DNA from: Lachnospiraceae bacterium
GTDB taxonomy: Bacteria; Bacillota; Clostridia; Lachnospirales; Lachnospiraceae
Length of the DNA stretch: 64,000 nucleotides
Assembly (NCBI GenBank): GCA_910574185.1
Contig: CAJSZQ010000003.1
Location: 62,001 to 126,000 of the forward strand
Direction: 5' to 3'
How positions within the stretch are numbered: position 1 is the stretch's first letter; every line of letters begins with the position of its first letter. Below are positions 7,689 through 16,608 of the stretch, one piece after another. The position numbers and the translations under genes were made by a program. The notes below the pieces were generated by a model. The model ran no database searches. It had not been told where the DNA came from and was given only the letters and a program-made list of their open reading frames with translations.

Positions 7689-8624
7689 ATGAAAATTGTA
7701 TTTCTGGATGTAAAAACTATCGGAGAGGATATAGATTTATCTGGCTTCAACAAGCTGGGCGAGATAATAAAGTATCCCTTTTCCACCTCGGCGGACGTAC
7801 CGGAACGAACGTTGGACGCCGATGTTCTGATTGTTAATAAAGTACAGATTAATGAGCAAACCATCGGTCAGGCTAAAAATCTGAAGCTGGTATGCGTAGC
7901 AGCCACCGGTACAAACAATCTGGATAAAGCTTATTTAGACAAGCGCGGAATCGCCTGGCGCAACGTGGCTGCTTACTCTACGGAGTCTGTGGCGCAGCAT
8001 ACCTTTGCCATGCTCTTTTATCTTTTAGAAAAGCTGCGGTATTACGACGACTATGTAAAAGAAGACCGATATACAAACGATACAATATTTACTCATTTTG
8101 CGGAACATTTCTATGAATTAAAAGATAAAACCTGGGGAATTATCGGACTGGGGAATATCGGACGGCGGGTTGCCAGGATTGCGGAGGCTTTTGGAGCAAG
8201 AGTCATCTATACTTCCCCCTCCCACAGCGCGCCTCAGGAAGGGTATCGCCAGGTTGAAATGGATACGCTGCTTGCCGAATCCGATATTATCTCCGTTCAT
8301 GCACCGTTAAACGAATATACAGAAAACCTGATTGATATGGAAGTCTTTAAAAAGATGAAAAAAGGCTGTATTTTCCTAAATCTGGGACGGGGCCCCATCG
8401 TTGTGGAAGCCGATCTGGCCGACGCCTTAGAACAGAATATTCTTACCGCGGCAGGCCTGGACGTTTTATGTGAAGAACCCATGAGCGAGGACAACCCCCT
8501 TCGCAGAATCAAAGACAGCAAAAAGCTCTTCATCACCCCGCATATCGCATGGGCCAGCGTAGAAGCCCGGACAAGACTGATGTCCATTATTCTCGGTCAG
8601 GTAAAGGAGTTTTTTTCACTGTGA
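7689..8624 (+). CDS. D-2-hydroxyacid dehydrogenase (hydroxypyruvate/glycerate type)
   Basis: 311 residues, cytosolic NAD-dependent reductase of 2-oxoacids. It has the Rossmann motif GLGNIGRRVARIAEAFGARV and the catalytic triad of the family: Arg in LNLGRGPIVVEADL, Glu in CEEPMSEDNPL and His in TPHIAWAS. The exact substrate (hydroxypyruvate, glyoxylate or another 2-oxoacid) cannot be told. The start is ATG 7689 with GGGAGGAG just upstream, rather than the in-frame ATG five codons earlier. The 3' end overlaps the convergent LspA-like gene by 38 bp. Confidence 0.9.
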   Translation: MKIVFLDVKTIGEDIDLSGFNKLGEIIKYPFSTSADVPERTLDADVLIVNKVQINEQTIGQAKNLKLVCVAATGTNNLDKAYLDKRGIAWRNVAAYSTESVAQHTFAMLFYLLEKLRYYDDYVKEDRYTNDTIFTHFAEHFYELKDKTWGIIGLGNIGRRVARIAEAFGARVIYTSPSHSAPQEGYRQVEMDTLLAESDIISVHAPLNEYTENLIDMEVFKKMKKGCIFLNLGRGPIVVEADLADALEQNILTAAGLDVLCEEPMSEDNPLRRIKDSKKLFITPHIAWASVEARTRLMSIILGQVKEFFSL

Positions 8625-9099
8625 ATTTACTTTGCCTCTTTCCAAATACATGGGAGAAAGTTTCTAACGCTGCTCCGATGAAAATGGCAAAGTCTCCCAG
8701 ATTATATGTAATTTCTGTTACCTTCGGCCATCTGGTCTTAAAGCCAATATAGTCGATGACCCTGCCCCGCAGAATACGGTCAAAAATATTGCTGAAAGCT
8801 CCGCCGGTAAACAGCATCATCCCTGTTTTTTCCAAAAAACGGCGCGGCTTTCTAAGCAGCAGGGCGTCATATAGAAGCGCAGCTATACCCAGCAGAGCAG
8901 ATATCTTTTTTAAGACATCTGCTCTGTTCTTCATAAATCCTAACGCTGCTCCTTCATTATACACCTTCCGTATACGCACCTTTCCCCCGGCAACAATTCT
9001 TTCTTCTCCGGGAGTGAAAGTTTCCTCAATAGCCTGCTTAAGTATGACATCCAGACCAAATACCACCGCTGCAATTCCGGTAAAAACACAGGGTATCAT
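8587..9099 (-). CDS. Divergent lipoprotein signal peptidase (LspA-like)
   Basis: 170 residues with about four membrane helices. It has the two aspartyl-protease blocks of signal peptidase II: GGAFSNIFDRILRGRVIDYI (matching GAxxNxxDR...G.V.D) and YNLGDFAIFIGA (matching FNxAD). The second block has Gly where canonical enzymes have Ala, and the N-terminal half is poorly conserved, so this is a divergent member, perhaps a second copy alongside a housekeeping lspA. Its ATG directly abuts the TAA of the upstream gene, so translation is probably coupled. Confidence 0.75.
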   Translation of the reverse strand: MIPCVFTGIAAVVFGLDVILKQAIEETFTPGEERIVAGGKVRIRKVYNEGAALGFMKNRADVLKKISALLGIAALLYDALLLRKPRRFLEKTGMMLFTGGAFSNIFDRILRGRVIDYIGFKTRWPKVTEITYNLGDFAIFIGAALETFSHVFGKRQSKFTVKKTPLPDRE

Positions 9100-9390
9100 T
9101 TATGCCTCTCCTTTGATTTTGGCAATCTTTATCTTGGTCTCTCCTATCTGTGCATATCGTTTGTCAATCGCCTCGCAGAGCGCCGCTACATCTCCGTCAA
9201 CAACTTCTCCGTCCTGATATCTGTCGTAAATTAACTTACCGATATCTGTATAATCTCTGTCATTTCCCCTGTTCAAAGAGCGAATATCGCTTTTCAGCTT
9301 CTGAATTTCAAGCGTATCCTCCGTCTTTTTCCCAATCTCTGTAGCTGCGTCAGTAAGCTTCTTTCCTAAATCTTCAAAAAAATCTGACAT
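9100..9390 (-). CDS. Small helical protein of unknown function
   Basis: 96 residues, highly charged and probably all alpha-helical: an N-terminal amphipathic part (SDFFEDLGKKLTDAATEIGK), a coiled-coil-like middle and a conserved-looking YTDIGKLIYDRYQDGE segment. No signal peptide or membrane helix. AAGGAG precedes the start. It is co-transcribed with the LspA-like gene directly downstream. Small proteins of this build are common in Clostridia, but I do not know a function. Confidence 0.7.
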   Translation of the reverse strand: MSDFFEDLGKKLTDAATEIGKKTEDTLEIQKLKSDIRSLNRGNDRDYTDIGKLIYDRYQDGEVVDGDVAALCEAIDKRYAQIGETKIKIAKIKGEA

Positions 9391-9408
9391 ATTCCTTCTC
9401 CTTTTCTT

Positions 9409-11115
9409 CTATAGTTCTCTGATCATCCTAAGGGTTCCATATAAATTCAGCGTTCCATACCCCCATTCTTTGTTCGGATACTCCACATCAGGTCTTCTCT
9501 CAGCGCCAAGAATAAACAACCCTTTTAGCTGCATCGTATTATATCCGAGAAAACGTGAATTCTGCATCAGCAGCCATTCAGCCAAAAGCGCGCTGGCCCC
9601 TGCCGTAACTGCCGTCGCAGCGCTGGAACCAGTTCTGCTCGCAAATCTTCCTCCCGGAAGCGCGCCTGTTACATTTACTCCTGGCGCGGCAAAATCTGGT
9701 TTGACTATTCCATGTCTAGTATATCCCCTCCCTGAATTAATATCAATACTATTCTCTATCCCATTGTAATGAGATACTGTTATCAGTGAATCTGCCGCCG
9801 ACGGTTCTGTCAGCGTTGTATCTGGATTCGATTCCAGGAAAATTACTTCTCCAGTCATAAATTCTTTAATGGGAAGCCATATATGGAAGCCTCCTCCTGT
9901 CATCCGCAGAGGTTCCACAACAATCTTCCAAATACCTGGGACAGGTTCTCGAAAGCGAATAAAAATAAGCTGGGAAGTGTTGAATCTTGTCACAATCTGA
10001 TTATCTAAAAAAACTTCTGTCCGTTCAAAAACAAATCGGAACGAAAAAGCTCTTCCCTGTCTGGCGGAAACCATCGGCAGCACCTCGCCAGAAGGCGAAA
10101 CCACCGATACTGACATCAAATTCGGGATATCCGTCCACATCTCCATAGAAAATGCCTCTACGCCTTCTCCTACCTGTATTTCAGCTTCTTTTCGCTTTAC
10201 AGTCTCACTAAACTGTCCCTGGTAATGATGCCTTTGGTTCGCCTCATTTCCGGTTCCTGTTACCACAATACAGTTACTGGTATTCGCGCATACCTGCAGC
10301 ATAATCGCCAGAGCACTAGAGCCGGTATGTCCGCCAAAATTCGTTCCTAGCGCCACACATATCACCAGCGGCATCCCATAGCTGTCCGCCAGATTCTTCA
10401 GATAAGTAACTCCCAGCATAATATCATTTTCCTGGTAGCATTTTGTGTTCTCTGATATTCCATAAAATTCACGAATATATTTTTTAGCCGGCTTAAGCTT
10501 CACCATAGCTATTGTCGATTCCGGCGCTGCTCCAAGAAAACGATTTGCTTCATTTCCACTGCCGCAGGCAACGCTGGCAAGATAAGTTCCATGTCCTTCC
10601 GTATCCTGCGCAGGCACAAGCTCCCCAGGTGTTTCTGATTTCAAAGCTTCATTTATCTGCTCTTCTGTATAGACGCTCCCATACCCCAGACCATCCGGAA
10701 GATTCCCCGTCTGTATCGTCTGATCCCAGATACCTGCAATTCTGGTGGTTCCGTCCAGATTACGAAACACATCGTTTGTATAGTCGATTCCTGTGTCAAT
10801 AAATCCCACCATAATTCCCTCCCCCATCAGCTCCAACGAGGGATAATACTGTACCTGACTGATTCCCGCTGCATTCATCGCATCTATATCCTCCAGGGCA
10901 TAGCATTTAGGGATAGAATTATAAACGTACTTCTGATAATTCATGGGATTTACCAGCGTCTGCTCTAAATAAACCATCTCAAAACCGTCTCCCGCCCTCT
11001 GATAGCAAGGTTCTTCTGAAGGCAGCGGCAGCTTTGCTTTTCCTCCTCCTTCCGATATGATAAAATCCCAGTAATCCTCCGATAAAATATGTTTCCTGCA
11101 AGTTTCCGCATCCAT
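9409..11115 (-). CDS. Subtilisin-family serine protease (S8, Csp-like)
   Basis: 568 residues. The catalytic triad is visible: Asp107 in GFIDTGIDYTN, His175 in EGHGTYLASVACG, and Ser in GSSAATAVTAGASALL near the C-terminus. A prodomain-like region of ~70 residues precedes it; no signal peptide. The layout with a long insert before the Ser block resembles the Csp proteases of spore-forming Clostridia, which process germination cortex hydrolases; many Lachnospiraceae carry several paralogues. The start is ATG 11115 with GAGGTG 7 nt upstream; that ribosome site lies inside the terminator hairpin following clpX. It could also be a housekeeping degradative protease. Confidence 0.85.
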   Translation of the reverse strand: MDAETCRKHILSEDYWDFIISEGGGKAKLPLPSEEPCYQRAGDGFEMVYLEQTLVNPMNYQKYVYNSIPKCYALEDIDAMNAAGISQVQYYPSLELMGEGIMVGFIDTGIDYTNDVFRNLDGTTRIAGIWDQTIQTGNLPDGLGYGSVYTEEQINEALKSETPGELVPAQDTEGHGTYLASVACGSGNEANRFLGAAPESTIAMVKLKPAKKYIREFYGISENTKCYQENDIMLGVTYLKNLADSYGMPLVICVALGTNFGGHTGSSALAIMLQVCANTSNCIVVTGTGNEANQRHHYQGQFSETVKRKEAEIQVGEGVEAFSMEMWTDIPNLMSVSVVSPSGEVLPMVSARQGRAFSFRFVFERTEVFLDNQIVTRFNTSQLIFIRFREPVPGIWKIVVEPLRMTGGGFHIWLPIKEFMTGEVIFLESNPDTTLTEPSAADSLITVSHYNGIENSIDINSGRGYTRHGIVKPDFAAPGVNVTGALPGGRFASRTGSSAATAVTAGASALLAEWLLMQNSRFLGYNTMQLKGLFILGAERRPDVEYPNKEWGYGTLNLYGTLRMIREL

Positions 11116-11118
11116 ATA

Positions 11119-11160
11119 AAAACACCTCATATACCTTCTTTTCAGTATATGAAGTGTTTT
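11119..11160 (-). terminator. clpX terminator containing the ribosome site of the next gene
   Basis: On the minus strand a ~16-bp hairpin (AAAACAC-T-TCATATAC paired with GTATATGA-G-GTGTTTT) is followed by a T-run. It ends the clpX transcript. The GAGGTG ribosome site of the subtilase gene is in the 3' arm, and the start codon follows within a few nt. Confidence 0.7.
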
Positions 11161-11193
11161 ATTCTTCATGCAGTTTTTCAGCAACATCTGGAT

Positions 11194-12621
11194 TTAGCCA
11201 TTTAGTCTGATTGGCTCCTGCCCCCGCAGCATAATCAGCGGTCCTCCGGTTCCCTCTATATATTCTCTGGTTATCGTCACCTGACCGATGCTGTCATCCT
11301 TAGGAATCTCATACATGATATCCATCATAAATTCCTCAATTATAGCGCGAAGGGCGCGCGCCCCTGTCTTCTTCTTAATCGCCTTTTTGGCAATCGCATG
11401 AAGAGAATCATCATTGAACTCTAATTTCACTTCGTCCAGCGCCAAAAGCTTCTGATACTGTTTGAGGATTGCATTCTTAGGCTCCCTGAGTATCTTCACC
11501 AACATCTCCTCGTCCAACCCCTGCAACGTAAATATGATGGGAAGCCTACCTAAAAATTCTGGAATCATCCCGAAATTTCGCAAATCTTCAATGGTTACCT
11601 TCTCAAGAATTTTCTGATCTTTATCGTATTTATCCTTCAGCTCCGCGTTAAAGCCAATGGCTGCCTGTTTCGTCAGACGTTCTTTAATTATCTTATCCAA
11701 ATCCGGAAACGCGCCGCCGCAGATAAATAAAATATTCCTTGTATTCACTGTTGTAAGCGGTACCATCGCATTCTTGCTGTTGGCTCCCACAGGAACCTCT
11801 ACTTCGCTTCCTTCTAACAGCTTTAGCATTCCCTGTTGTACGGATTCCCCGCTTACATCCCGCTGATTGGTATTCTTTTTCTTCGCAATCTTGTCAATCT
11901 CGTCAATAAAGATAATCCCTCTCTCCGCCTTCTCCACGTCGTTATCCGCAGCTGCAAGGAGCTTGGATACAACGCTTTCGATATCATCCCCAATATATCC
12001 TGCCTCAGTCAGCGAAGTTGCGTCGGTAATCGCAAGCGGCACATCCAGAAGTCTCGCAAGAGTTTTAACCAGATAAGTCTTTCCGCAGCCTGTCGGCCCA
12101 AGCATCAGCATATTCGATTTTTCAATCTCAATATCGTCCATGGTATCTGTTGCCACACGTTTATAATGATTATAAACCGCAACTGACATTGCCTTCTTAG
12201 CGTGCTCCTGACCAACGACGAAATCATCCAGCTTTGCCTTAATCTTATGGGGCGCCGGAATATCCTTAATATCTAATACCGGCTTCTTTTCTTCCCCTTC
12301 CTTCTTTTTCTTCAGTTTCTGCCTCTTTGGAACCGTCTTTTCCATATCGCTGACACTGAATATCTGCATTCCCGGAATGTTCATAAGCTGGCTATAATCA
12401 AACTGTCCGTTGGACATAATATCAAAACTCTTCTGCATACAGTCCTGACAAACACAGATATTATTCGGAAGATCCATCATCTTACCGGCTGCGCTCTCCG
12501 GCCGCCGGCAGATAAAACACACCTTCTCATAATCGTCTTCCTGTTCTTTGTCCTCAACGACAACCTCTCCGTCTTCAACCTTTTCAACTTCCGTCTCATT
12601 TACATAATCTTTTTCTGACAT
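11194..12621 (-). CDS. clpX: ATP-dependent Clp protease ATP-binding subunit ClpX
   Basis: 475 residues. AAA+ unfoldase that feeds substrates into ClpP. N-terminal zinc-binding domain with C35-x2-C38 and C58-x2-C61, preceded by an acidic ~30-residue extension longer than in E. coli ClpX. Walker A GPTGCGKT, Walker B IIFIDEIDKI, sensor and Arg-finger region ERLTKQAAIGF, and the C-terminal small domain ending in EPIRLNG. Length is slightly above the usual ~420. clpP is not adjacent, as is frequent in Clostridia with a second ClpX-like gene, so another clpX may exist. Confidence 0.93.
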   Translation of the reverse strand: MSEKDYVNETEVEKVEDGEVVVEDKEQEDDYEKVCFICRRPESAAGKMMDLPNNICVCQDCMQKSFDIMSNGQFDYSQLMNIPGMQIFSVSDMEKTVPKRQKLKKKKEGEEKKPVLDIKDIPAPHKIKAKLDDFVVGQEHAKKAMSVAVYNHYKRVATDTMDDIEIEKSNMLMLGPTGCGKTYLVKTLARLLDVPLAITDATSLTEAGYIGDDIESVVSKLLAAADNDVEKAERGIIFIDEIDKIAKKKNTNQRDVSGESVQQGMLKLLEGSEVEVPVGANSKNAMVPLTTVNTRNILFICGGAFPDLDKIIKERLTKQAAIGFNAELKDKYDKDQKILEKVTIEDLRNFGMIPEFLGRLPIIFTLQGLDEEMLVKILREPKNAILKQYQKLLALDEVKLEFNDDSLHAIAKKAIKKKTGARALRAIIEEFMMDIMYEIPKDDSIGQVTITREYIEGTGGPLIMLRGQEPIRLNG

Positions 12622-12704
12622 GATTTTTCCTTCTTCCTTTTTTTCAAAAGATTATCTTCCCAGAACACTCTTAAGCAATTCTTCCATATAATGCCCGCCC
12701 CTCT

Positions 12705-14675
12705 CTAAGAGCGCTCTTCTATCATACTAAGAAATTCTTCCTCGGATATGATTGGAATTCCAAGTTCTTTTGCCTTTTTATTTTTAGACGAAGCAGATTC
12801 TGCATTGTTATTAATCAAATAGTCTGTCTTCGAGGAAACGCTGCCTGTCACCTTACCGCCCTTTGCCTCAATCAAAGCTTTTACTTCATTACGGTTGGCA
12901 AAACGCTGGACGCTTCCGGTAATTACAAAACTTCTCCCTTCAAATATCAACTCTTCTCCGGTACTTTTCTCCTCCGGAATATGCAGCTCTTCAAGAAGTT
13001 CCTCATACACCCTCCGGCGCGTCTCATCTGCAAAATAATCTACATAGCTCTTAGCAATTACACCGCCTACACCGTCAATGGCGCTCAGCTCTTCTTCTGT
13101 AAGTCGTACAAGCTTCCTGGTATCGTATCCCGTCTCTTTACAAATCAGTTTCGCATTCGCAAGACCAACATTCGCGATTCCAAGCCCGTAAAGAAGCCTC
13201 GGCAGCGTCGTCTCTCTGGCCTTCTCAATACTATTCATCAGATTTTGATAAGACTTCTCTCCGAAGCCTTCCATTGTCTGAATCTCTTCCTGATAACGCT
13301 CAAGATGAAACAAATCCGTATAGCTGTGAATAAATCCTCTGGCAATAAACTTCTCCAGCGTCGCTTCCGACAAACCGTCTATATTCAAAGCGTTTCTGCT
13401 GACAAATAAAGCATAAGACTTTAACTGTTTCGCCTGGCAGGACGGATTCATACAATACAGCGCTTTCGCGTTGCTGACCCCTCGTATCTCCGTAGGCCCT
13501 TTACACACCGGACATACATCGGGAATCTCCTTCACTCCACTCTTTGTCAGATTACGGGCAATCTGAGGAATAATCATATTCGCCTTATAGACTTCTATCT
13601 CATCTCCAATTCCCAGTTCAAGCTCCTCCATAATGCTGATATTATGAACGCTGGCCCGACTTACTGTAGTTCCTTCCAACTCCACCGAATCAAAAATCGC
13701 AACCGGATTAATCAGACCGGTCCTTGAAGGGCTCCATTCAATCTTCCTCAAAACCGTTTTGCTAGTCTCATCTGCCCATTTAAAAGCAATTGAATCTCTC
13801 GGAAATTTAGAAGTACGGCCTAATGATAAACCATACTCTATATCATCATATACTATCACAAGTCCATCCGATGGAAAATCATTTGAAGCTATTTTTTCTG
13901 AAAATTTAATAACTTCCTGTTCAACGGACTCTCTGTCAGCCATATGGTGTTCCACCACCTCAAAGCCCTGTTCTTCCAGCCAGGCAAGCTGGTATGCCCT
14001 GGAGTTACGAAAATCCACATCCTCCGCTCTCACAAGCGAAAAAGCGTAAAATCTCACATTCCGTTTTGCAGTCACTTCATTATTCAACTGCCTTACAGAA
14101 CCGCTGCATAAATTCCTGGGATTCTTATACTTTGCATCTACTTCTGCAATTTCGGCATTGATTTTCTCAAAGTCTCTGTATCCAATTACCGCTTCCCCCC
14201 TGAGTATCAGTTCTCCCTGATAGGGAATCTGCAGAGGAATGTTCCTGAATACCTTAGCGTTATTCGTAATGACCTCTCCCACTTCTCCATTTCCTCTGGT
14301 AACCGCTTTCGCAAGCGTCCCGTCCCGATAGGTCAGGACAATCGTCAGTCCGTCCAGTTTCCAGGAAACTACTACGTTTTGCTCACCGGCAAATTCCTTC
14401 AGTCCTTCTGTATCTTTGGTCTTATCCAACGAAAGCATTGCGCTCTCATGCCGTTCTTTCGGAAGTTCGCTCAGCGCTTCATAGCCCACATGAACCGTAG
14501 GGCTTCCTGCAAGCGTTACCCCAAGCTCTTTCTCTAATTCTGTAAGTTCATCATAGAGCGCGTCATACTGATAGTCGCTCATTATCTCTTCCGCATCCTG
14601 ATAATATGCTTTTCCCGCCTGATTCAGAAGCGTTACAAGCTCCTGCATTCTCTTCATCTTATCATCCTTATTCAT
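12705..14675 (-). CDS. ligA: NAD-dependent DNA ligase LigA
   Basis: 656 residues. Adenylation domain with the active-site lysine in VVSWKLDGLTIVL, OB fold, four-Cys zinc finger (CPVCKGPTEI...CMNPSCQAK), helix-hairpin-helix block and a C-terminal BRCT domain (~580-655, FEGRSFVITGSVQRFANRNE...). Joins nicks in replication and repair using NAD+. Both of two consecutive ATGs are possible; the second has the better spacing to GGAAGGA. Confidence 0.95.
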   Translation of the reverse strand: MNKDDKMKRMQELVTLLNQAGKAYYQDAEEIMSDYQYDALYDELTELEKELGVTLAGSPTVHVGYEALSELPKERHESAMLSLDKTKDTEGLKEFAGEQNVVVSWKLDGLTIVLTYRDGTLAKAVTRGNGEVGEVITNNAKVFRNIPLQIPYQGELILRGEAVIGYRDFEKINAEIAEVDAKYKNPRNLCSGSVRQLNNEVTAKRNVRFYAFSLVRAEDVDFRNSRAYQLAWLEEQGFEVVEHHMADRESVEQEVIKFSEKIASNDFPSDGLVIVYDDIEYGLSLGRTSKFPRDSIAFKWADETSKTVLRKIEWSPSRTGLINPVAIFDSVELEGTTVSRASVHNISIMEELELGIGDEIEVYKANMIIPQIARNLTKSGVKEIPDVCPVCKGPTEIRGVSNAKALYCMNPSCQAKQLKSYALFVSRNALNIDGLSEATLEKFIARGFIHSYTDLFHLERYQEEIQTMEGFGEKSYQNLMNSIEKARETTLPRLLYGLGIANVGLANAKLICKETGYDTRKLVRLTEEELSAIDGVGGVIAKSYVDYFADETRRRVYEELLEELHIPEEKSTGEELIFEGRSFVITGSVQRFANRNEVKALIEAKGGKVTGSVSSKTDYLINNNAESASSKNKKAKELGIPIISEEEFLSMIEERS

Positions 14676-14756
14676 CATTATTCCTTCCTGACGCCCGCAT
14701 TCTTACTTTATAAAATATCTGCACGCTATGGTATTATAACACAAAAAGTCAGGAAC

Positions 14757-15581
14757 TTATACTTTTTCAAGTCCCTGATATAACTCCTTTAATTCTGCAT
14801 CCGTCAGCTTCCTGAATGCTCCGGTCTTCAAATTCCCAAGTTCAATATTCATAATCCTCACCCGCCTAAGTTCTGTAACCCGGTATCCAAAGGCTTCGCT
14901 CATTCGCCGTATCTGACGATTCAGCCCCTGAGTCAGAATAATTCGGAATTTATATTTGCCCGCCTTTTCTACCCTGCATGGTCTTGTTATCTCGTCTAAG
15001 CCCTTTTCTTCATCCACAATGTGTACGCCCGCTGCCATTCCCTTAAGAAATTCTTCCGTCACCGGCCTGTTGACCGTCACCTGATACTCCTTCTCATGGC
15101 GATTACGGGCGCGCATAATCTGATTAATCAGTTCGCCGTCGTTGGTCATCAAAAGCAGTCCTTCCGAATCCTTATCCAGCCGTCCGGCATAAGTAACCCT
15201 GACGGGATATTTTAAGAAACGGACGATATTATTCTTTATCCGCATATCTTCTGTACAGACTACTCCTGCCGGCTTATTAACCGCCAGAACCACCCTGTCG
15301 TCCTTACCGTCGATTACTTTCTTTCCTACCGTTACTTTCTGCCCTGGCAGAACCTTCATACCGCAGGCCGCCCGCACCCCGTCAATACATACCTTTCCCG
15401 ATTCAATCAGCCGGTCTGCCTCCCTCCGGGAACAAATTCCCGCGTCGCTGATATACTTATTTAAACGTACCGGCTTCTTACCCTGGCTCTTGTTAATATC
15501 AGCCCCGGCAGGGGTATGTGTCAAGGAGCGCCCTTTGGTATATTTTTCTGCAATCCTGTTTCTAATATTTCGCTCCGACAT
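14757..15581 (-). CDS. rRNA pseudouridine synthase, RsuA/RluB/RluF family
   Basis: 274 residues. An N-terminal S4 RNA-binding domain (VRLNKYISDAGICSRREADR, ~40-100) is followed by the pseudouridine synthase core with catalytic Asp in YAGRLDKDSEGLLLMTNDG and the family motif QGLNRQIRRMSEAFGY. The absence of the RluB-type motif and the overall layout suggest RluF (23S U2604), but this cannot be fixed. The start is ATG 15581 with AAAGGAG 7 nt upstream; the longer frame upstream is rejected. Confidence 0.9.
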   Translation of the reverse strand: MSERNIRNRIAEKYTKGRSLTHTPAGADINKSQGKKPVRLNKYISDAGICSRREADRLIESGKVCIDGVRAACGMKVLPGQKVTVGKKVIDGKDDRVVLAVNKPAGVVCTEDMRIKNNIVRFLKYPVRVTYAGRLDKDSEGLLLMTNDGELINQIMRARNRHEKEYQVTVNRPVTEEFLKGMAAGVHIVDEEKGLDEITRPCRVEKAGKYKFRIILTQGLNRQIRRMSEAFGYRVTELRRVRIMNIELGNLKTGAFRKLTDAELKELYQGLEKV

Positions 15582-15743
15582 GTATTTCTCCTTTTTTCTC
15601 GCTGCGCATCGCACATCTTTACTCTTATATCTTCTTTACGCTACTGTTTGCAAGGTATCTGATAAACAGTAACACTATTTTACCGGTTTCTTAGTTTAAA
15701 GTCAATTTACCGCTTTTCTTTTAGGGTGACATATGCTATACTG

Positions 15744-15980
15744 GTTACAGTTCACAGGTCATTTAGTAAACAGCGGGTTGAATCAGGAGCATGTCTCTAA
15801 TCAGACAATTCAGGAGTGCTTTTCATGGAATTGAAATAGCATTATGCAGACTTAGACGCGAAGGCTTTCCTGAGCGGTTTAGTCTGCGTTAGCTGAACGT
15901 TCAATGGAATGTTACTCCGTCTGATTAGAGACATGCTCCTGATTCAGCCCGCGTCCGGCAGGCAATATGTGAACAGTAAC
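15744..15980 (+). repeat. 237-bp rod-shaped structured element, copy 1, with 8-bp target duplication
   Basis: It begins GTTACAGTTCACA and ends TGTGAACAGTAAC (13-bp inverted ends, one mismatch) and is flanked on both sides by CTATACTG (15736-15743 and 15981-15988). Inside, a 32-bp helix pairs 15775-15806 with 15919-15950, and a central hairpin is closed by GCAGACT/AGTCTGC. Related copies at 24753-24991 and 50377-50615 keep the pairing while the sequence differs. It fills most of the gap between the pseudouridine-synthase gene and the next gene. It contains no real ORF. I do not recognise it as a named RNA or element. Confidence 0.88.
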
Positions 15981-16052
15981 CTATACTGTTGTTACCATCC
16001 GCCAGTGGACGGTAATGATTTCAATTGTGACTATAATATAATGGAGTGAATT

Positions 16053-16547
16053 ATGATTCATCTTACCCTGGATACGAAAAAATGCATGGCAGAACTTCTT
16101 CTGCAAAAAACATTTGATGATTTTCTCTTTATTGAAGGAGAGATTACTACGTTTAATAAGTTTTCGATTGATGGATTCATACATCAAGAATTTTATGGAA
16201 CAGAATCTGAAAAAACTTCTTTGGAAGAAATCCACAGTACATGGGATAAGCTTCGGGATTTCTGCTTTTCACTAATAAAGGGAAGACGGACGCCATTGAA
16301 CTTCCGGTTTATTTTTTCCCTTTCCAAAGCTAAAATCCGCCAGTTAATTTCAGAGAAGCAATTGGATTTTCACCCGGATACTGTGCAGGGACTTTACATT
16401 AATTTCAGGTATGACGGTTCAGTACTTACCTGCACCACAGGAACGTCTTTGAACACATTTACATTAGATAAATCTTTGGAACACGCCTTTGATAAATGGG
16501 TTGGAGAATTTTTTTCGATAAATGAAATTAATTGGAACATGCAGTAA
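16053..16547 (+). CDS. Conserved hypothetical protein (DUF5721-like)
   Basis: 164 residues, soluble, no signal peptide or membrane segment. The sequence (MIHLTLDTKKCMAELLLQKT..., with FDDFLFIEGEITTFNKFSID) resembles a small family found mainly in Lachnospiraceae that I believe is DUF5721, an assignment I am only moderately sure of. No catalytic motif is evident. It stands alone just after element copy 1, which may supply or modify its promoter. GGAG lies before the ATG. Confidence 0.7.
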   Translation: MIHLTLDTKKCMAELLLQKTFDDFLFIEGEITTFNKFSIDGFIHQEFYGTESEKTSLEEIHSTWDKLRDFCFSLIKGRRTPLNFRFIFSLSKAKIRQLISEKQLDFHPDTVQGLYINFRYDGSVLTCTTGTSLNTFTLDKSLEHAFDKWVGEFFSINEINWNMQ

Positions 16548-16608
16548 ATACTTCATCTGCAATTTCATTCGGCCCGCCGCCTACGCCGACTGATTTGTAA
16601 GGCAGCAA

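Noticed and set aside
15817-15840. AGGAG followed by a four-codon frame (MELK) in rod element copies 1 and 2
   Set aside because: The frame is not kept as a short ORF in copy 3 and the bases are explained by the conserved helix.
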